A stretch of DNA of 37,676 bases from Mesorhizobium sp. (GTDB lineage Bacteria; Pseudomonadota; Alphaproteobacteria; Rhizobiales; Rhizobiaceae): contig JAPUFC010000088.1 in NCBI GenBank assembly GCA_027492275.1, forward strand, positions 1 to 37,676. The letters run 5' to 3'. Numbering within the stretch: position 1 is the stretch's first letter; each line of letters begins with the position of its first letter. This document shows, piece by piece, positions 18,074 through 24,994 of the stretch. A program made the position numbers and the translations under genes. Under the pieces are notes generated by a model. That model made no database searches and was not told the DNA's origin. It saw only the letters and a list, made by a program, of their open reading frames with translations.

Positions 18074-19087
18074 CTACGGCTTCAGCTCCACCCCGACGCC
18101 CTTGTTCACGAACCGCAGCGTATAGGCGCGGCTGATGTCGATGCCCGCCGGCGCCACCCTGGCCTTGACCATCATGTCGTAGAAATCCTGCATGCGCTCG
18201 TCCGTCATGGCGCCGATGCCGAGCTGTTCGGAATCCCCCGAATCGACGATGCCGTAGCTCTTCATCTTCTCCAGCGAGAAGCCGAGCTGTTCGTCGGTCA
18301 TGTCGGGATTGTCCTTCTTGATCATGGCGTTGGCGGCCTTGTTGTCGCCGTAGAGATAGCTGTACCAGCCCTTCGCCGAGGCTTCCACGAAGCATTGCAC
18401 GGCTTGCGGCCGCGCGTCGATCGTCGCCTGCATCGTCTCGACCGTGGTCGAATAGGTGCTGAAGCCGTAGTCCGCCAGCAGGAAGAGATTGGGCTTGAAA
18501 CCGCCCGCCTTCTCCGCCGCGAGCGGCTCGGAGGTGACGTAGCCCTGCTGGATCGCCTTCGGGTTGGCGACGAAGGCGGCCGGGTTATAGGTGTAGGGGA
18601 CGCGCCTGCCGGCATCGAAGCCGTAGTCGGTGACCAGCCACTGGAAGAAGCTCTGGAAGCCCTCGTCGCCGATGATGTACTGCGTGGCGTTCCTGAGGCT
18701 TTCCCAGCTATCCAGCCCCTGGCCCGGATGCGCCATCAGCACCTGCGGGTCCTTCTGGAAATGCGCCGCCACGACCACCAGCGGGATGCCCTCGCGCACG
18801 GCGTCGAAGGCCTGCAGCATGTTGCCGCCCATGTAGAAATCGATCTTCCCGGCGAGCAGCAGCGGCCGTCCGGCCACCTGCGGCCCGCCCTGCCGGATCG
18901 TCACGTCGAGGCCGCAGGCCGCATAGCTGCCGTCGGCCAGCGCCTGATAGTAGCCGCCGTGCTCCGCCTGCGCGAGCCAGTTGGTCATAAAGGTGACCTT
19001 CTCCGCCGCCGGCGCGTGCGAGGCGAAGGCGAGGCACGCCGCCGCCGCGGCAAGCCCGAGCGCCGCATTCCCGATCCTCGCCGCCAT
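18074..19087 (-). CDS. NMT1/THI5-like periplasmic substrate-binding protein
   Basis: A 337-residue periplasmic binding protein, first gene of the importer operon. Residues 1-27 are a Sec signal peptide (ALGLAAAAACLAFASHAPAA). The mature protein begins EKVTFMTNWLAQAEHGGYYQA and later has LLLAGKIDFYMGGNML. This is the NMT1/THI5 fold used for pyrimidines such as the thiamine precursor HMP and for riboflavin or related N-heterocycles. The ATG at 19087 has GAGGGG 6 bases upstream, which rules out the longer frame. No thiamine riboswitch is visible upstream. The divergent creatininase-like gene 116 bases away suggests a ligand with a hydrolysable amide or formamide, but the ligand itself is unknown. 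Confidence 0.88.
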   Translation of the reverse strand: MAARIGNAALGLAAAAACLAFASHAPAAEKVTFMTNWLAQAEHGGYYQALADGSYAACGLDVTIRQGGPQVAGRPLLLAGKIDFYMGGNMLQAFDAVREGIPLVVVAAHFQKDPQVLMAHPGQGLDSWESLRNATQYIIGDEGFQSFFQWLVTDYGFDAGRRVPYTYNPAAFVANPKAIQQGYVTSEPLAAEKAGGFKPNLFLLADYGFSTYSTTVETMQATIDARPQAVQCFVEASAKGWYSYLYGDNKAANAMIKKDNPDMTDEQLGFSLEKMKSYGIVDSGDSEQLGIGAMTDERMQDFYDMMVKARVAPAGIDISRAYTLRFVNKGVGVELKP

Positions 19088-19203
19088 CGAAGCCCCTCTG
19101 TTTTCGCTGCGGCGGCCATCGTGCCCCAATCGGGCGGTTTGGTCCATATTTGCTCTTTTCCCGCGCATCGCTATGGTCGCCGGCATTCAGCGGGGCGGCG
19201 GAC

Positions 19204-19998
19204 ATGGCGCGACGAATCTGGTGGGGCGATTTTCCGACGACCGCCTATCAAGCGGTCGACGCCGAGGCGACGATCGCCGTTCTGCCGGTGGCCGCCGTCG
19301 AGCAGCACGGGCCGCATCTGCCCCTGTCGACCGATGCCGACATCATGGCCGGCATGCTGGACGCGGTCTTCGAGCGCCTGCCGGCCGATCTGGATGCGCG
19401 CGTCTTGCCCGTGCAGGGCGTCGGCAAGTCGAACGAGCATCTGGCGCAGGCCGGCACGCTCAGCCTGTCGCCGTCCACCCTGATCGCGGCCTGGACGGAG
19501 CTCGGCGAAGCCGTGGCGCGGGCCGGCGTGAAGAAATTCGTCATCGTCACGTCGCATGGCGGCAACGAGGAGATCATGGGCATCGTGACGCGCGAGCTGC
19601 GCGTCCGCTTCGGCATGATGGCCGTCAAGACGAGCTGGGGCCGCTTCGGCGTTCCGGCCGGGCTCTATCCGGACGCGGAGATGCGCTACGGCATCCATGG
19701 CGGGGATCTGGAAACGTCGCTGATGCTCCACTTCCGCCCCGATCGCGTGGACATGGACGAGGCTCAGGATTTCCGCTCCAGCGTAGAGCGTGCGGAAAAC
19801 ACGTTCGCGCTGTTGCGCCCCACCGGCCCCCACGCCTTCGCCTGGATGGCGCAGGACCTGAACCCGCACGGCGTGGTCGGCGACGCGGCGGCCGCGACGG
19901 CGCAAAAGGGCCGGCTGACCGCCGCGCATCAGGCTGAGGGCTTCGTGCGCCTGCTCCAGGACATCCGCGCCGCGAAGCTGTCCGACTGGATCGTCTAG
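19204..19998 (+). CDS. Creatininase-fold amidohydrolase
   Basis: A 264-residue metalloenzyme of the creatininase/ArfB/MftE superfamily, which hydrolyses C-N bonds of cyclic amides or formamides. Metal-ligand positions are visible: Glu33 and His35 in VEQHGPHLPL, Asp44 in STDAD, His118 and Glu122 in TSHGGNEE, and an acidic HGGDLETS segment later. Creatininase has HAGE at that last position, so the active site may differ. The gene is divergent from an NMT1/THI5-type ABC importer, suggesting that it acts on the imported compound. Its TAG stop (19996-19998) forms the first three bases of a dispersed palindromic repeat. Specific substrate unknown; true creatininase activity is not implied. Confidence 0.88.
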   Translation: MARRIWWGDFPTTAYQAVDAEATIAVLPVAAVEQHGPHLPLSTDADIMAGMLDAVFERLPADLDARVLPVQGVGKSNEHLAQAGTLSLSPSTLIAAWTELGEAVARAGVKKFVIVTSHGGNEEIMGIVTRELRVRFGMMAVKTSWGRFGVPAGLYPDAEMRYGIHGGDLETSLMLHFRPDRVDMDEAQDFRSSVERAENTFALLRPTGPHAFAWMAQDLNPHGVVGDAAAATAQKGRLTAAHQAEGFVRLLQDIRAAKLSDWIV

Positions 19999-20097
19999 AG
20001 CGGTTCTGGTTTTCACGGAATCGGCAGAACCGCTCTATCTCTTTGTTTTAGCCGCATTTCCGGACGCAAAACCGCTTCGCACTTTTGCTGGAAATGC
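19996..20097. repeat. Rhizobial dispersed palindromic repeat filling a convergent gap
   Basis: Two hairpins in tandem. The first is a perfect 13-bp stem, TAGAGCGGTTCTG (19996-20008) with CAGAACCGCTCTA (20025-20037). The second is GCATTTCC (20054-20061) with GGAAATGC (20090-20097), enclosing GCAAAA (20066-20071) with TTTTGC (20083-20088). The spacer is T-rich. I recognise this as an abundant intergenic element of rhizobial genomes; the identification is from memory. It lies between the creatininase stop and the phosphatase stop and may serve as a bidirectional terminator. Confidence 0.85.
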
Positions 20098-20102
20098 TCT
20101 CG

Positions 20103-20612
20103 TCAGCTCTCCAGCGCCAGTTCGAACGGCGCGCCCTCGAACGCTTCCGCGCCGCGCCCGATGCCGCGTATCGCCTCGACCATGCGCCCGCGCCTGTCCA
20201 TCAGCGCGTCGGCCAGCGCGATCAGCCGCACGTTCGGCGTCGCCGTCGGCGAGGCGCGCCGCAACGCCGCCGCCAGCTCGAACTCGTCGCGTTTCGGCGA
20301 CAGCGCGGCGGCCATGATGTAGGCCGAGGCGGTCGAGCGGCTGATGCCGGCATAGCAGTGCACGACCAGCGGCCTGGCGCGGCTCCAGTTCCGCGCGAAA
20401 TCCAGCAGCGCCGCGACATGCTCCTGCCCGGGCAGCGTCATGCCCTCCTGCGCCTCGGCGATGTCGTTCATCGACAGGCGCAGATGGTGTTCCGCCAGGA
20501 TGGAGGCCGGCCGCACCACCGGCGTGCCGGCGTTGATGAGCGTGATCAGCCGTTCCGCGCCGGTTCCCGAAACCGTCTCCTCGATCTTCGACAGGGGGCA
20601 GACATGGATCAT
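20103..20612 (-). CDS. Small CX5R tyrosine/dual-specificity-type phosphatase coupled to cobC
   Basis: A 169-residue cysteine-dependent phosphatase. The P-loop HCYAGISRS has catalytic Cys86 and Arg92 (CX5R) at the end of strand PLVVH. Candidate general acids are Asp50 in SMNDI and nearby acidic residues. No signal peptide or membrane segment, so cytoplasmic. Its ATG overlaps the cobC TGA (ATGA, 20609-20612) and has a strong GGAGG at 20619-20623, so it is translated together with cobC. This points to a role in cobalamin assembly, for example removing phosphate from alpha-ribazole-phosphate or cobalamin-phosphate, rather than general protein dephosphorylation. The family call is firm; the pathway role is inference. 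Confidence 0.85.
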   Translation of the reverse strand: MIHVCPLSKIEETVSGTGAERLITLINAGTPVVRPASILAEHHLRLSMNDIAEAQEGMTLPGQEHVAALLDFARNWSRARPLVVHCYAGISRSTASAYIMAAALSPKRDEFELAAALRRASPTATPNVRLIALADALMDRRGRMVEAIRGIGRGAEAFEGAPFELALES

Positions 20613-21643
20613 TTTTGTCCTCCTGTTTCCCGCAAAGCCAGGGCGGTCGCCAGCCGATCCCATTCGGTCTCCGACCCAGGCAGGCCGAACCGCAGCTCGC
20701 GCGGCCGGTCGCGGAAGCGCCGCACGAGGATGCCTGCCTCGCCGAGCGCCCGGAAGATATCGTCCGCGTTCCCGGCGGTGACGTGACGGAACAGGCTCGT
20801 GCCGCCGTCCACCATCACCCCGTGCTCGCCGAGCATGCCGTCGAGCCGCGCCGCTTCCGCCTCCAGCCGCGCCCGCATGGCTTCCTGCCAGCCCGTATCG
20901 GACAGCGCATGCAGCCCGTATTCGAGCGCCATGCCCGACACCGCCCATGGTCCGAACGCGGCATCGAGCTTTTGCACGATCGCGGCCGATGCGACGGCGA
21001 AGCCGAGCCGCAGGCCGGCGAGGCCGAAGAACTTGCCGAAAGAACGCAGCACCACGATGGTGCCCGCATCCACGTCGCCGCACAGCGACTGCCCGCGCGG
21101 CCCGACATCCATGAACGCTTCGTCCACCACCAGAAGCCCGCCACGCCGCTCCAGCCGGCCGGCGAGATCGAGCAGGCTTTCGCGCGAAACGATCCGGCCG
21201 TCGGGATTGTTCGGGTTGACGACGACGGCGATGTCCGCCGCCTCCAGCCACGAGATGTCTGCCGTCTCCTCCACTCGATGGCCGGCAAGCGCGGCCGCGT
21301 GCGCGTGCTCGGCATAGGTCGGTCCGAGCACCACGGCCCTGCCCGGCGGCCTGAGCCCGTAGACGCGCGGCAAGAGGATCTGCGTGCCCGGCGCGGGCAG
21401 CAAGTCTTCCGCCCGCGGCGCGCCATAGGCTCGCGCCGCTACGCCGGCGAGTTCGCGCGCCAAGCCCGGCTCGGGCAGCCGTGTCAGCGCGGTGGCGGGC
21501 AGGTCCAAAAGCGGATAGGAGTGCGGGTTGATCCCGGTGGAAAGGTCGACCCACGGGGTCGGCGCTTGCGCGAAGAGTTCCCTCGCCCGCGCCAGACTGC
21601 CGCCGTGCTCGATCGCAGAGAAGCCTGTCCGACCGTCCGCCAT
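20609..21643 (-). CDS. cobC: L-threonine-O-3-phosphate decarboxylase (cobalamin pathway)
   Basis: PLP enzyme (344 residues, aminotransferase fold) that decarboxylates threonine phosphate to (R)-1-amino-2-propanol phosphate, the linker of the nucleotide loop. In this nomenclature (Pseudomonas denitrificans) it is CobC; Salmonella calls it CobD. Signatures are IEHGGSLARA and DLSTGINPHSYP near the start, VVNPNNPDGRI, DEAFMD, and the PLP-lysine loop SFGKFFGLAGLRLGF. The start codon (21641-21643) overlaps the cobD start on the other strand by two bases. CGGAG lies upstream at normal spacing. It is coupled to the downstream CX5R phosphatase gene through ATGA. Confidence 0.93.
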   Translation of the reverse strand: MADGRTGFSAIEHGGSLARARELFAQAPTPWVDLSTGINPHSYPLLDLPATALTRLPEPGLARELAGVAARAYGAPRAEDLLPAPGTQILLPRVYGLRPPGRAVVLGPTYAEHAHAAALAGHRVEETADISWLEAADIAVVVNPNNPDGRIVSRESLLDLAGRLERRGGLLVVDEAFMDVGPRGQSLCGDVDAGTIVVLRSFGKFFGLAGLRLGFAVASAAIVQKLDAAFGPWAVSGMALEYGLHALSDTGWQEAMRARLEAEAARLDGMLGEHGVMVDGGTSLFRHVTAGNADDIFRALGEAGILVRRFRDRPRELRFGLPGSETEWDRLATALALRETGGQK

Positions 21644-22607
21644 GTCAGCTCCGCTCGCCTTCCTGTCGCTGCTGATCGAGCGGCTGTTCGGCTATCCCGA
21701 CGCGCTTATAAAGGCCGTCGGCCATCCCGTCATCTGGATCGGCGCGCTGATCTCGGCGCTCGACCGCGCCCTCAACGGCGACACCGACACTCCCGGCCGC
21801 CGCCGGGCGATGGGGATCGCGGCGCTGATCGTCATCGTCGGCCTGCCGGCGCTGGCCGGCTGGCTCCTGCAATCGGCCTTCGGCCTGCTGCCCTTCGGTC
21901 TTTTTCTGACCGCCGTCGCCGCCGGCACGCTGCTGGCGCAAAAGAGCCTCCACGACCACGTGGCCGCCGTCGCCTCGGCGCTGGAACACGAAGGTCTCGC
22001 GGGCGGGCGGCGCGAGGTGGCGAAAATCGTCGGGCGCGATCCCGAGCAGCTGGACGAGGCCGGCGTGGCCCGCGCGGCAATCGAAAGCCTGTCGGAAAAC
22101 TTTTCCGACGGTGTCGTCGCGCCGGCCTTCTGGCTCGCCGCGCTGGGGCTGGCCGGCGGCGCGGCCTACAAGGCCGCCAACACCGCCGATTCCATGATCG
22201 GCCATCGCACGGCGCGCCACGCGGCCTTCGGCTGGGCGGCGGCCCGCTTCGACGACCTGATCAACCTGCCCGCCTCGCGTCTCACGGCGCTGCTGATCGT
22301 CGGCGCGGCGGCGCTGTCGCGCGATGCCGACGCCGGCGCGGCCTGGCGCGCCATGCTGCGCGACGCCAAAAAGCACCGCTCCCCCAATGCCGGCTGGCCG
22401 GAAGCCGCCATGGCCGGCGCGCTCGGCCTCGCGCTGGCCGGCCCGCGCGCCTATCAAGGCGTCGTCGTGGAGGATGCGGTCATGGGCGACGGCGGCCGTC
22501 GCGACGCGGACGCCGCCGACATCCGCAAGGCGTTGCGCATCTTCGCCATCGCGGATGCGCTGCTGATCGGGGCGACGGGGCTGGCGGCGGTTGCCTTCCT
22601 GGCCTGA
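21642..22607 (+). CDS. cobD: Adenosylcobinamide-phosphate synthase
   Basis: Integral membrane protein (321 residues, CbiB family) that attaches aminopropanol or its phosphate to adenosylcobyric acid. Recognised from LLIERLFGYPD and HPVIWIGALI at the start, the conserved AIESLSENFSDGVVAPAFW, KAANTADSMIGHR, and RFDDLINLPASRLTA. Several hydrophobic helices are visible. The ATG at 21642 gives the standard N terminus but has no clear ribosome site and overlaps the divergent cobC start. Its promoter must lie inside cobC, or the message may be nearly leaderless. It converges with cobO, 25 bases between stops. Confidence 0.94.
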   Translation: MSAPLAFLSLLIERLFGYPDALIKAVGHPVIWIGALISALDRALNGDTDTPGRRRAMGIAALIVIVGLPALAGWLLQSAFGLLPFGLFLTAVAAGTLLAQKSLHDHVAAVASALEHEGLAGGRREVAKIVGRDPEQLDEAGVARAAIESLSENFSDGVVAPAFWLAALGLAGGAAYKAANTADSMIGHRTARHAAFGWAAARFDDLINLPASRLTALLIVGAAALSRDADAGAAWRAMLRDAKKHRSPNAGWPEAAMAGALGLALAGPRAYQGVVVEDAVMGDGGRRDADAADIRKALRIFAIADALLIGATGLAAVAFLA

Positions 22608-22632
22608 CGCCCTCATCCCTTCGACATCCGGC

Positions 22633-23250
22633 CTAGAACTCGATTCCCTGCTGCGCCTTCACGCCGGCGGCGAAATGGTGCTTCACCGCGCCCATCTCGG
22701 TCACGAGGTCGGCCGCCTCGACCAGCGCCGGCCTGGCGTTGCGCCCCGTGACGACGACGTGGAGGTCCGGGCGGCGCGCCTTCAGCGCCGCCACGACGCT
22801 GTCCGTGTCGAGATAGTCGTAGCGCAGCGCGATGTTGAGCTCGTCCAGCACCAGAAGGCTGATCGTCGGGTCGGCCAGCAATTCGCAGGCCTTGGCCCAG
22901 GCGGCCTCGGCCGCCGCGACGTCGCGCTTCAGATCCTGCGTCTCCCAGGTGAAACCCTCGCCCATAGTGTGCCAGACGACGCGGTCGCCGAACGCGGCGA
23001 AGGCTTGCCTTTCACCGGTGTGCCACGCGCCCTTGACGAACTGCACCACGCCGACGCGCCGCCCGTAGCCCAGCATGCGCAGCGCCAGCCCGAAGGCGGC
23101 GGTGGTCTTGCCCTTGCCCGGTCCGGTGTTGACGATCAGCAGCCCCTTCTCGGCGATCGTCTTGCCCGCCACCTCGGCGTCCTGCACGGTCTTGCGCTTC
23201 GCCATCTTGGCGCGGTGGCGCTCGGCCTGCGTCTCGTCGATCTGTGTCAT
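22633..23250 (-). CDS. cobO: Cob(I)yrinic acid a,c-diamide adenosyltransferase
   Basis: Adds the 5'-deoxyadenosyl group from ATP to the cobalt of corrinoids (BtuR/CobA/CobO family). The 205-residue protein has a P-loop GPGKGKTT (43-50) that binds ATP in the family's unusual orientation, VVQFVKGAWHTGE, a Walker B-like LLVLDELNIAL, and the VTGRNARPALVEAADLVTEM block. Start ATG 23248-23250 lies one base past the cobP stop, so translation is probably coupled. Last gene of the riboswitch-controlled cbtB-cbtA-cobP-cobO operon. Confidence 0.96.
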   Translation of the reverse strand: MTQIDETQAERHRAKMAKRKTVQDAEVAGKTIAEKGLLIVNTGPGKGKTTAAFGLALRMLGYGRRVGVVQFVKGAWHTGERQAFAAFGDRVVWHTMGEGFTWETQDLKRDVAAAEAAWAKACELLADPTISLLVLDELNIALRYDYLDTDSVVAALKARRPDLHVVVTGRNARPALVEAADLVTEMGAVKHHFAAGVKAQQGIEF

Positions 23251-23251
23251 C

Positions 23252-23776
23252 TCACTTCACCGTCATCGGCAGGCCGGCGACCACGAACAGCACGCGATCC
23301 GCAAGCGCCGCCACACGCTGGTTGAGCCGCCCGGCCTCGTCGCGAAAACGCCGTGCCAGCGCATTGTCGGGCACGATGCCCATGCCGACCTCGTTCGACA
23401 CCAGAACCCACGGCCCGCGCGGCGCCGACAGCACCGCCTCCAGCTCGCGCGAGGCCGGTTCGAGATCCGTCCCGGCCAGCAAATGGTTCGACAGCCACAG
23501 GGTCAGGCAGTCGACCAGCACCGGCCGCCCATCGGGAAGCCGCCGCAGCGCACCGGCGAGGTCGAGCGGAGCCTCCACCGTCTGCCATTCGTCGCCGCGC
23601 CGGGCGCGATGCGCGGCGATGCGCTCCGCCATCTCGCCGTCGAAGGCCTGTCCCGTGGCGATGTAGGTCCACGGGGCAGGCACGTCGGTGATCAGGCGTT
23701 CGGCATGCGCGCTCTTGCCCGAGCGCGCCCCGCCCAGCACCAGCGTCAGGCGGCCGGGCTCAGGCGAGCCGGCCAC
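23252..23776 (-). CDS. cobP: Adenosylcobinamide kinase/adenosylcobinamide-phosphate guanylyltransferase
   Basis: Bifunctional CobP/CobU enzyme that phosphorylates adenosylcobinamide and then transfers GMP to give AdoCbi-GDP, the activated form for nucleotide-loop closure. The 174-residue length is standard. Features are a P-loop GGARSGKS (15-22), a HRARRGDEWQTVEAP block with the guanylylation histidine, LVDCLTLWLSN, and VSNEVGMGIVPDN. Its start overlaps the cbtA end by 17 bases, and cobO follows after one base, forming a tightly packed operon. Confidence 0.95.
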   Translation of the reverse strand: MAGSPEPGRLTLVLGGARSGKSAHAERLITDVPAPWTYIATGQAFDGEMAERIAAHRARRGDEWQTVEAPLDLAGALRRLPDGRPVLVDCLTLWLSNHLLAGTDLEPASRELEAVLSAPRGPWVLVSNEVGMGIVPDNALARRFRDEAGRLNQRVAALADRVLFVVAGLPMTVK

Positions 23777-24503
23777 TGAGCCGTTCCGGCTCCGCCAGGA
23801 AGCGCTGGCGCAGCAGGCCCACCGCCGCGCCCAATACCAGCCAGAAAAGCAGGTTGGTGACCGTGACGGCGACGACGAAGCGGTGGTGCAGGTCGGCCGG
23901 CACCGGCGTCTCGTGCGTTTCCGGTTGCGGCGCGCCGATGATGTGCGGCGCGACCAGCAGAACGACGCCGAGGATCGACAGCGCCGCCGTGCCCCGGAAG
24001 GCGATCAGCGCCAGACCGGCGGCGGTCGCCGCGACCGTGCCGATCCACCACACCTGCCGCGCGAACAGGTCGGCGGCCGGCATGGCGGGCAGTTCCGGCG
24101 GCAGGCCGAGGCCCGGCGCCAGCGTGAACACGGCGAAGCCGGCAAAGCCCCAGAACAGGCCCTGCCGCCAGTTGGCGATGCCGCCGGCGAGTTCGGACGC
24201 GGCGATCAGAACCAGCGCGAAGCCGAGCCCGGTCACCACATTGGCGAGAACGTTGAAGGCGAAGCGCTCGAAGCCGTCGGCCGGCGCCCAGGCCTCGGCC
24301 TCATGCGAATGCGCCTCGGCGGCGGGAGCCGCCGGCGTCGCGGCGGCCGGGCCGTGGTCGTGCGCGGGCGCTTCAGCGCCCTCGTAGGTCTCGGCTTCCA
24401 GGATCAGCGGCACGGTAGCGAAGCTCTGCATCGCGGCCATCACCAGCCCGGCGAAAAGCCCGGCGATCGCCGCGGCGAACACGGCGTTGCGAAAGATCGT
24501 CAT
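23760..24503 (-). CDS. cbtA: CbtA, putative cobalt transporter subunit
   Basis: A 247-residue membrane protein of the CbtA family, a predicted cobalt uptake component found next to CbtB and under B12 riboswitches. Five to six hydrophobic segments are visible (about 5-27, 85-107, 115-133, 150-168, 172-190 and 208-228). A His-rich loop lies between the first and second (AHDHGP and AHSHEAEAW, about 47-72), consistent with metal capture. Overlaps cobP at its end; cbtB lies 15 bases upstream. Transport activity for the family is predicted mainly from genomic context. Confidence 0.92.
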   Translation of the reverse strand: MTIFRNAVFAAAIAGLFAGLVMAAMQSFATVPLILEAETYEGAEAPAHDHGPAAATPAAPAAEAHSHEAEAWAPADGFERFAFNVLANVVTGLGFALVLIAASELAGGIANWRQGLFWGFAGFAVFTLAPGLGLPPELPAMPAADLFARQVWWIGTVAATAAGLALIAFRGTAALSILGVVLLVAPHIIGAPQPETHETPVPADLHHRFVVAVTVTNLLFWLVLGAAVGLLRQRFLAEPERLSGRLA

Positions 24504-24518
24504 GGGATCGGCCTTTCC

Positions 24519-24701
24519 TCAGTGGCAGGGAAAAGCCATCGAATGGCGGTAGTCGTGCCCGGCATTGTGGACGACTTCCGCATGCGAGAAGCCGACGAAG
24601 CCGATCACGAAAAGCCCGAGCAGCGCGGTCAGCGCGAGCTGGGTCGCGCGCGATCCCGCCGAAGCGGATTCGCCCTGCGCGGTCTTGGAAACGGTAGCCA
24701 T
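24519..24701 (-). CDS. cbtB: CbtB, small cobalt transporter subunit
   Basis: A 60-residue single-span membrane protein, first gene of the riboswitch operon. Residues about 18-38 form the membrane helix (LALTALLGLFVIGFVGF). The C-terminal tail HNAGHDYRHSMAFPCH holds the family's His cluster (four His and a Cys), a likely metal site. The ATG at 24701 (MATVSK) is preferred over a longer frame because AAGGAT lies at 24708-24713 and the family is about 60 residues long. The ribosome site is within a possible hairpin (see the leader entry). Confidence 0.92.
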   Translation of the reverse strand: MATVSKTAQGESASAGSRATQLALTALLGLFVIGFVGFSHAEVVHNAGHDYRHSMAFPCH

Positions 24702-24732
24702 CGAAAAATCCTTTCGCCCTCCACCCGAGGGC
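24702..24732 (-). promoter_or_regulatory. Tandem hairpins at the cbtB ribosome site (possible expression platform)
   Basis: Between the riboswitch and the cbtB ATG are two perfect inverted repeats in the leader. One is GCCCTC-loop-GAGGGC (24716-24732). The other is CGAAA-GGATT-TTTCG (24702-24716), whose loop contains most of the ribosome site; they share base 24716. They could gate translation initiation when B12 binds. No long U-tract supports a transcriptional terminator instead. Confidence 0.45.
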
Positions 24733-24748
24733 AGCAAGAGTATGTCCC

Positions 24749-24924
24749 CGTCGCCGGCAGGTCTCCTGGCTCGCGGATAAGCGCCCTTTCCCGCCTTCCC
24801 GGAGCGGCTGCCCCAGTGGCTTGTCGGAAAAGGGCTACCGCCTACAGTTGCGGGGGCAGCCGCGGCATGGGGCCCGCCAGGACCCGCACCGCATTCCCTC
24901 TCGGTCCTTTCGGAACCGACGACG
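24749..24924 (-). ncRNA. Cobalamin (B12) riboswitch
   Basis: Read on the minus strand, the leader of cbtB shows the class-I cobalamin aptamer in order: AGGGAATGCGGTGCGGGTCC (24883-24902); the core CCCCCGCAACTGTAGGCGG (24839-24857); the B12 box GCCACTG (24814-24820); GGGAAGGCGGG; and GAGCCAGGAGACCTGCC near the 3' end. Closing stem P1 is formed by 24916-24924 with 24749-24757 (nine pairs, one G-U). It should repress cbtB-cbtA-cobP-cobO when adenosylcobalamin is abundant. Confidence 0.97.
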
Positions 24925-24994
24925 CCGCGACTATAGCGGGTTGCGTCGCCGCGGCAAAGCCCCGCGGGCTTGCCGTCGGCGGCCGCGCGGAAAT

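Noticed and set aside
19088-19203. Searched for a thiamine (THI-box) riboswitch before the NMT1/THI5-type importer
   Set aside because: No CTGAGA-type core or paired helices are visible in the 116-base gap.
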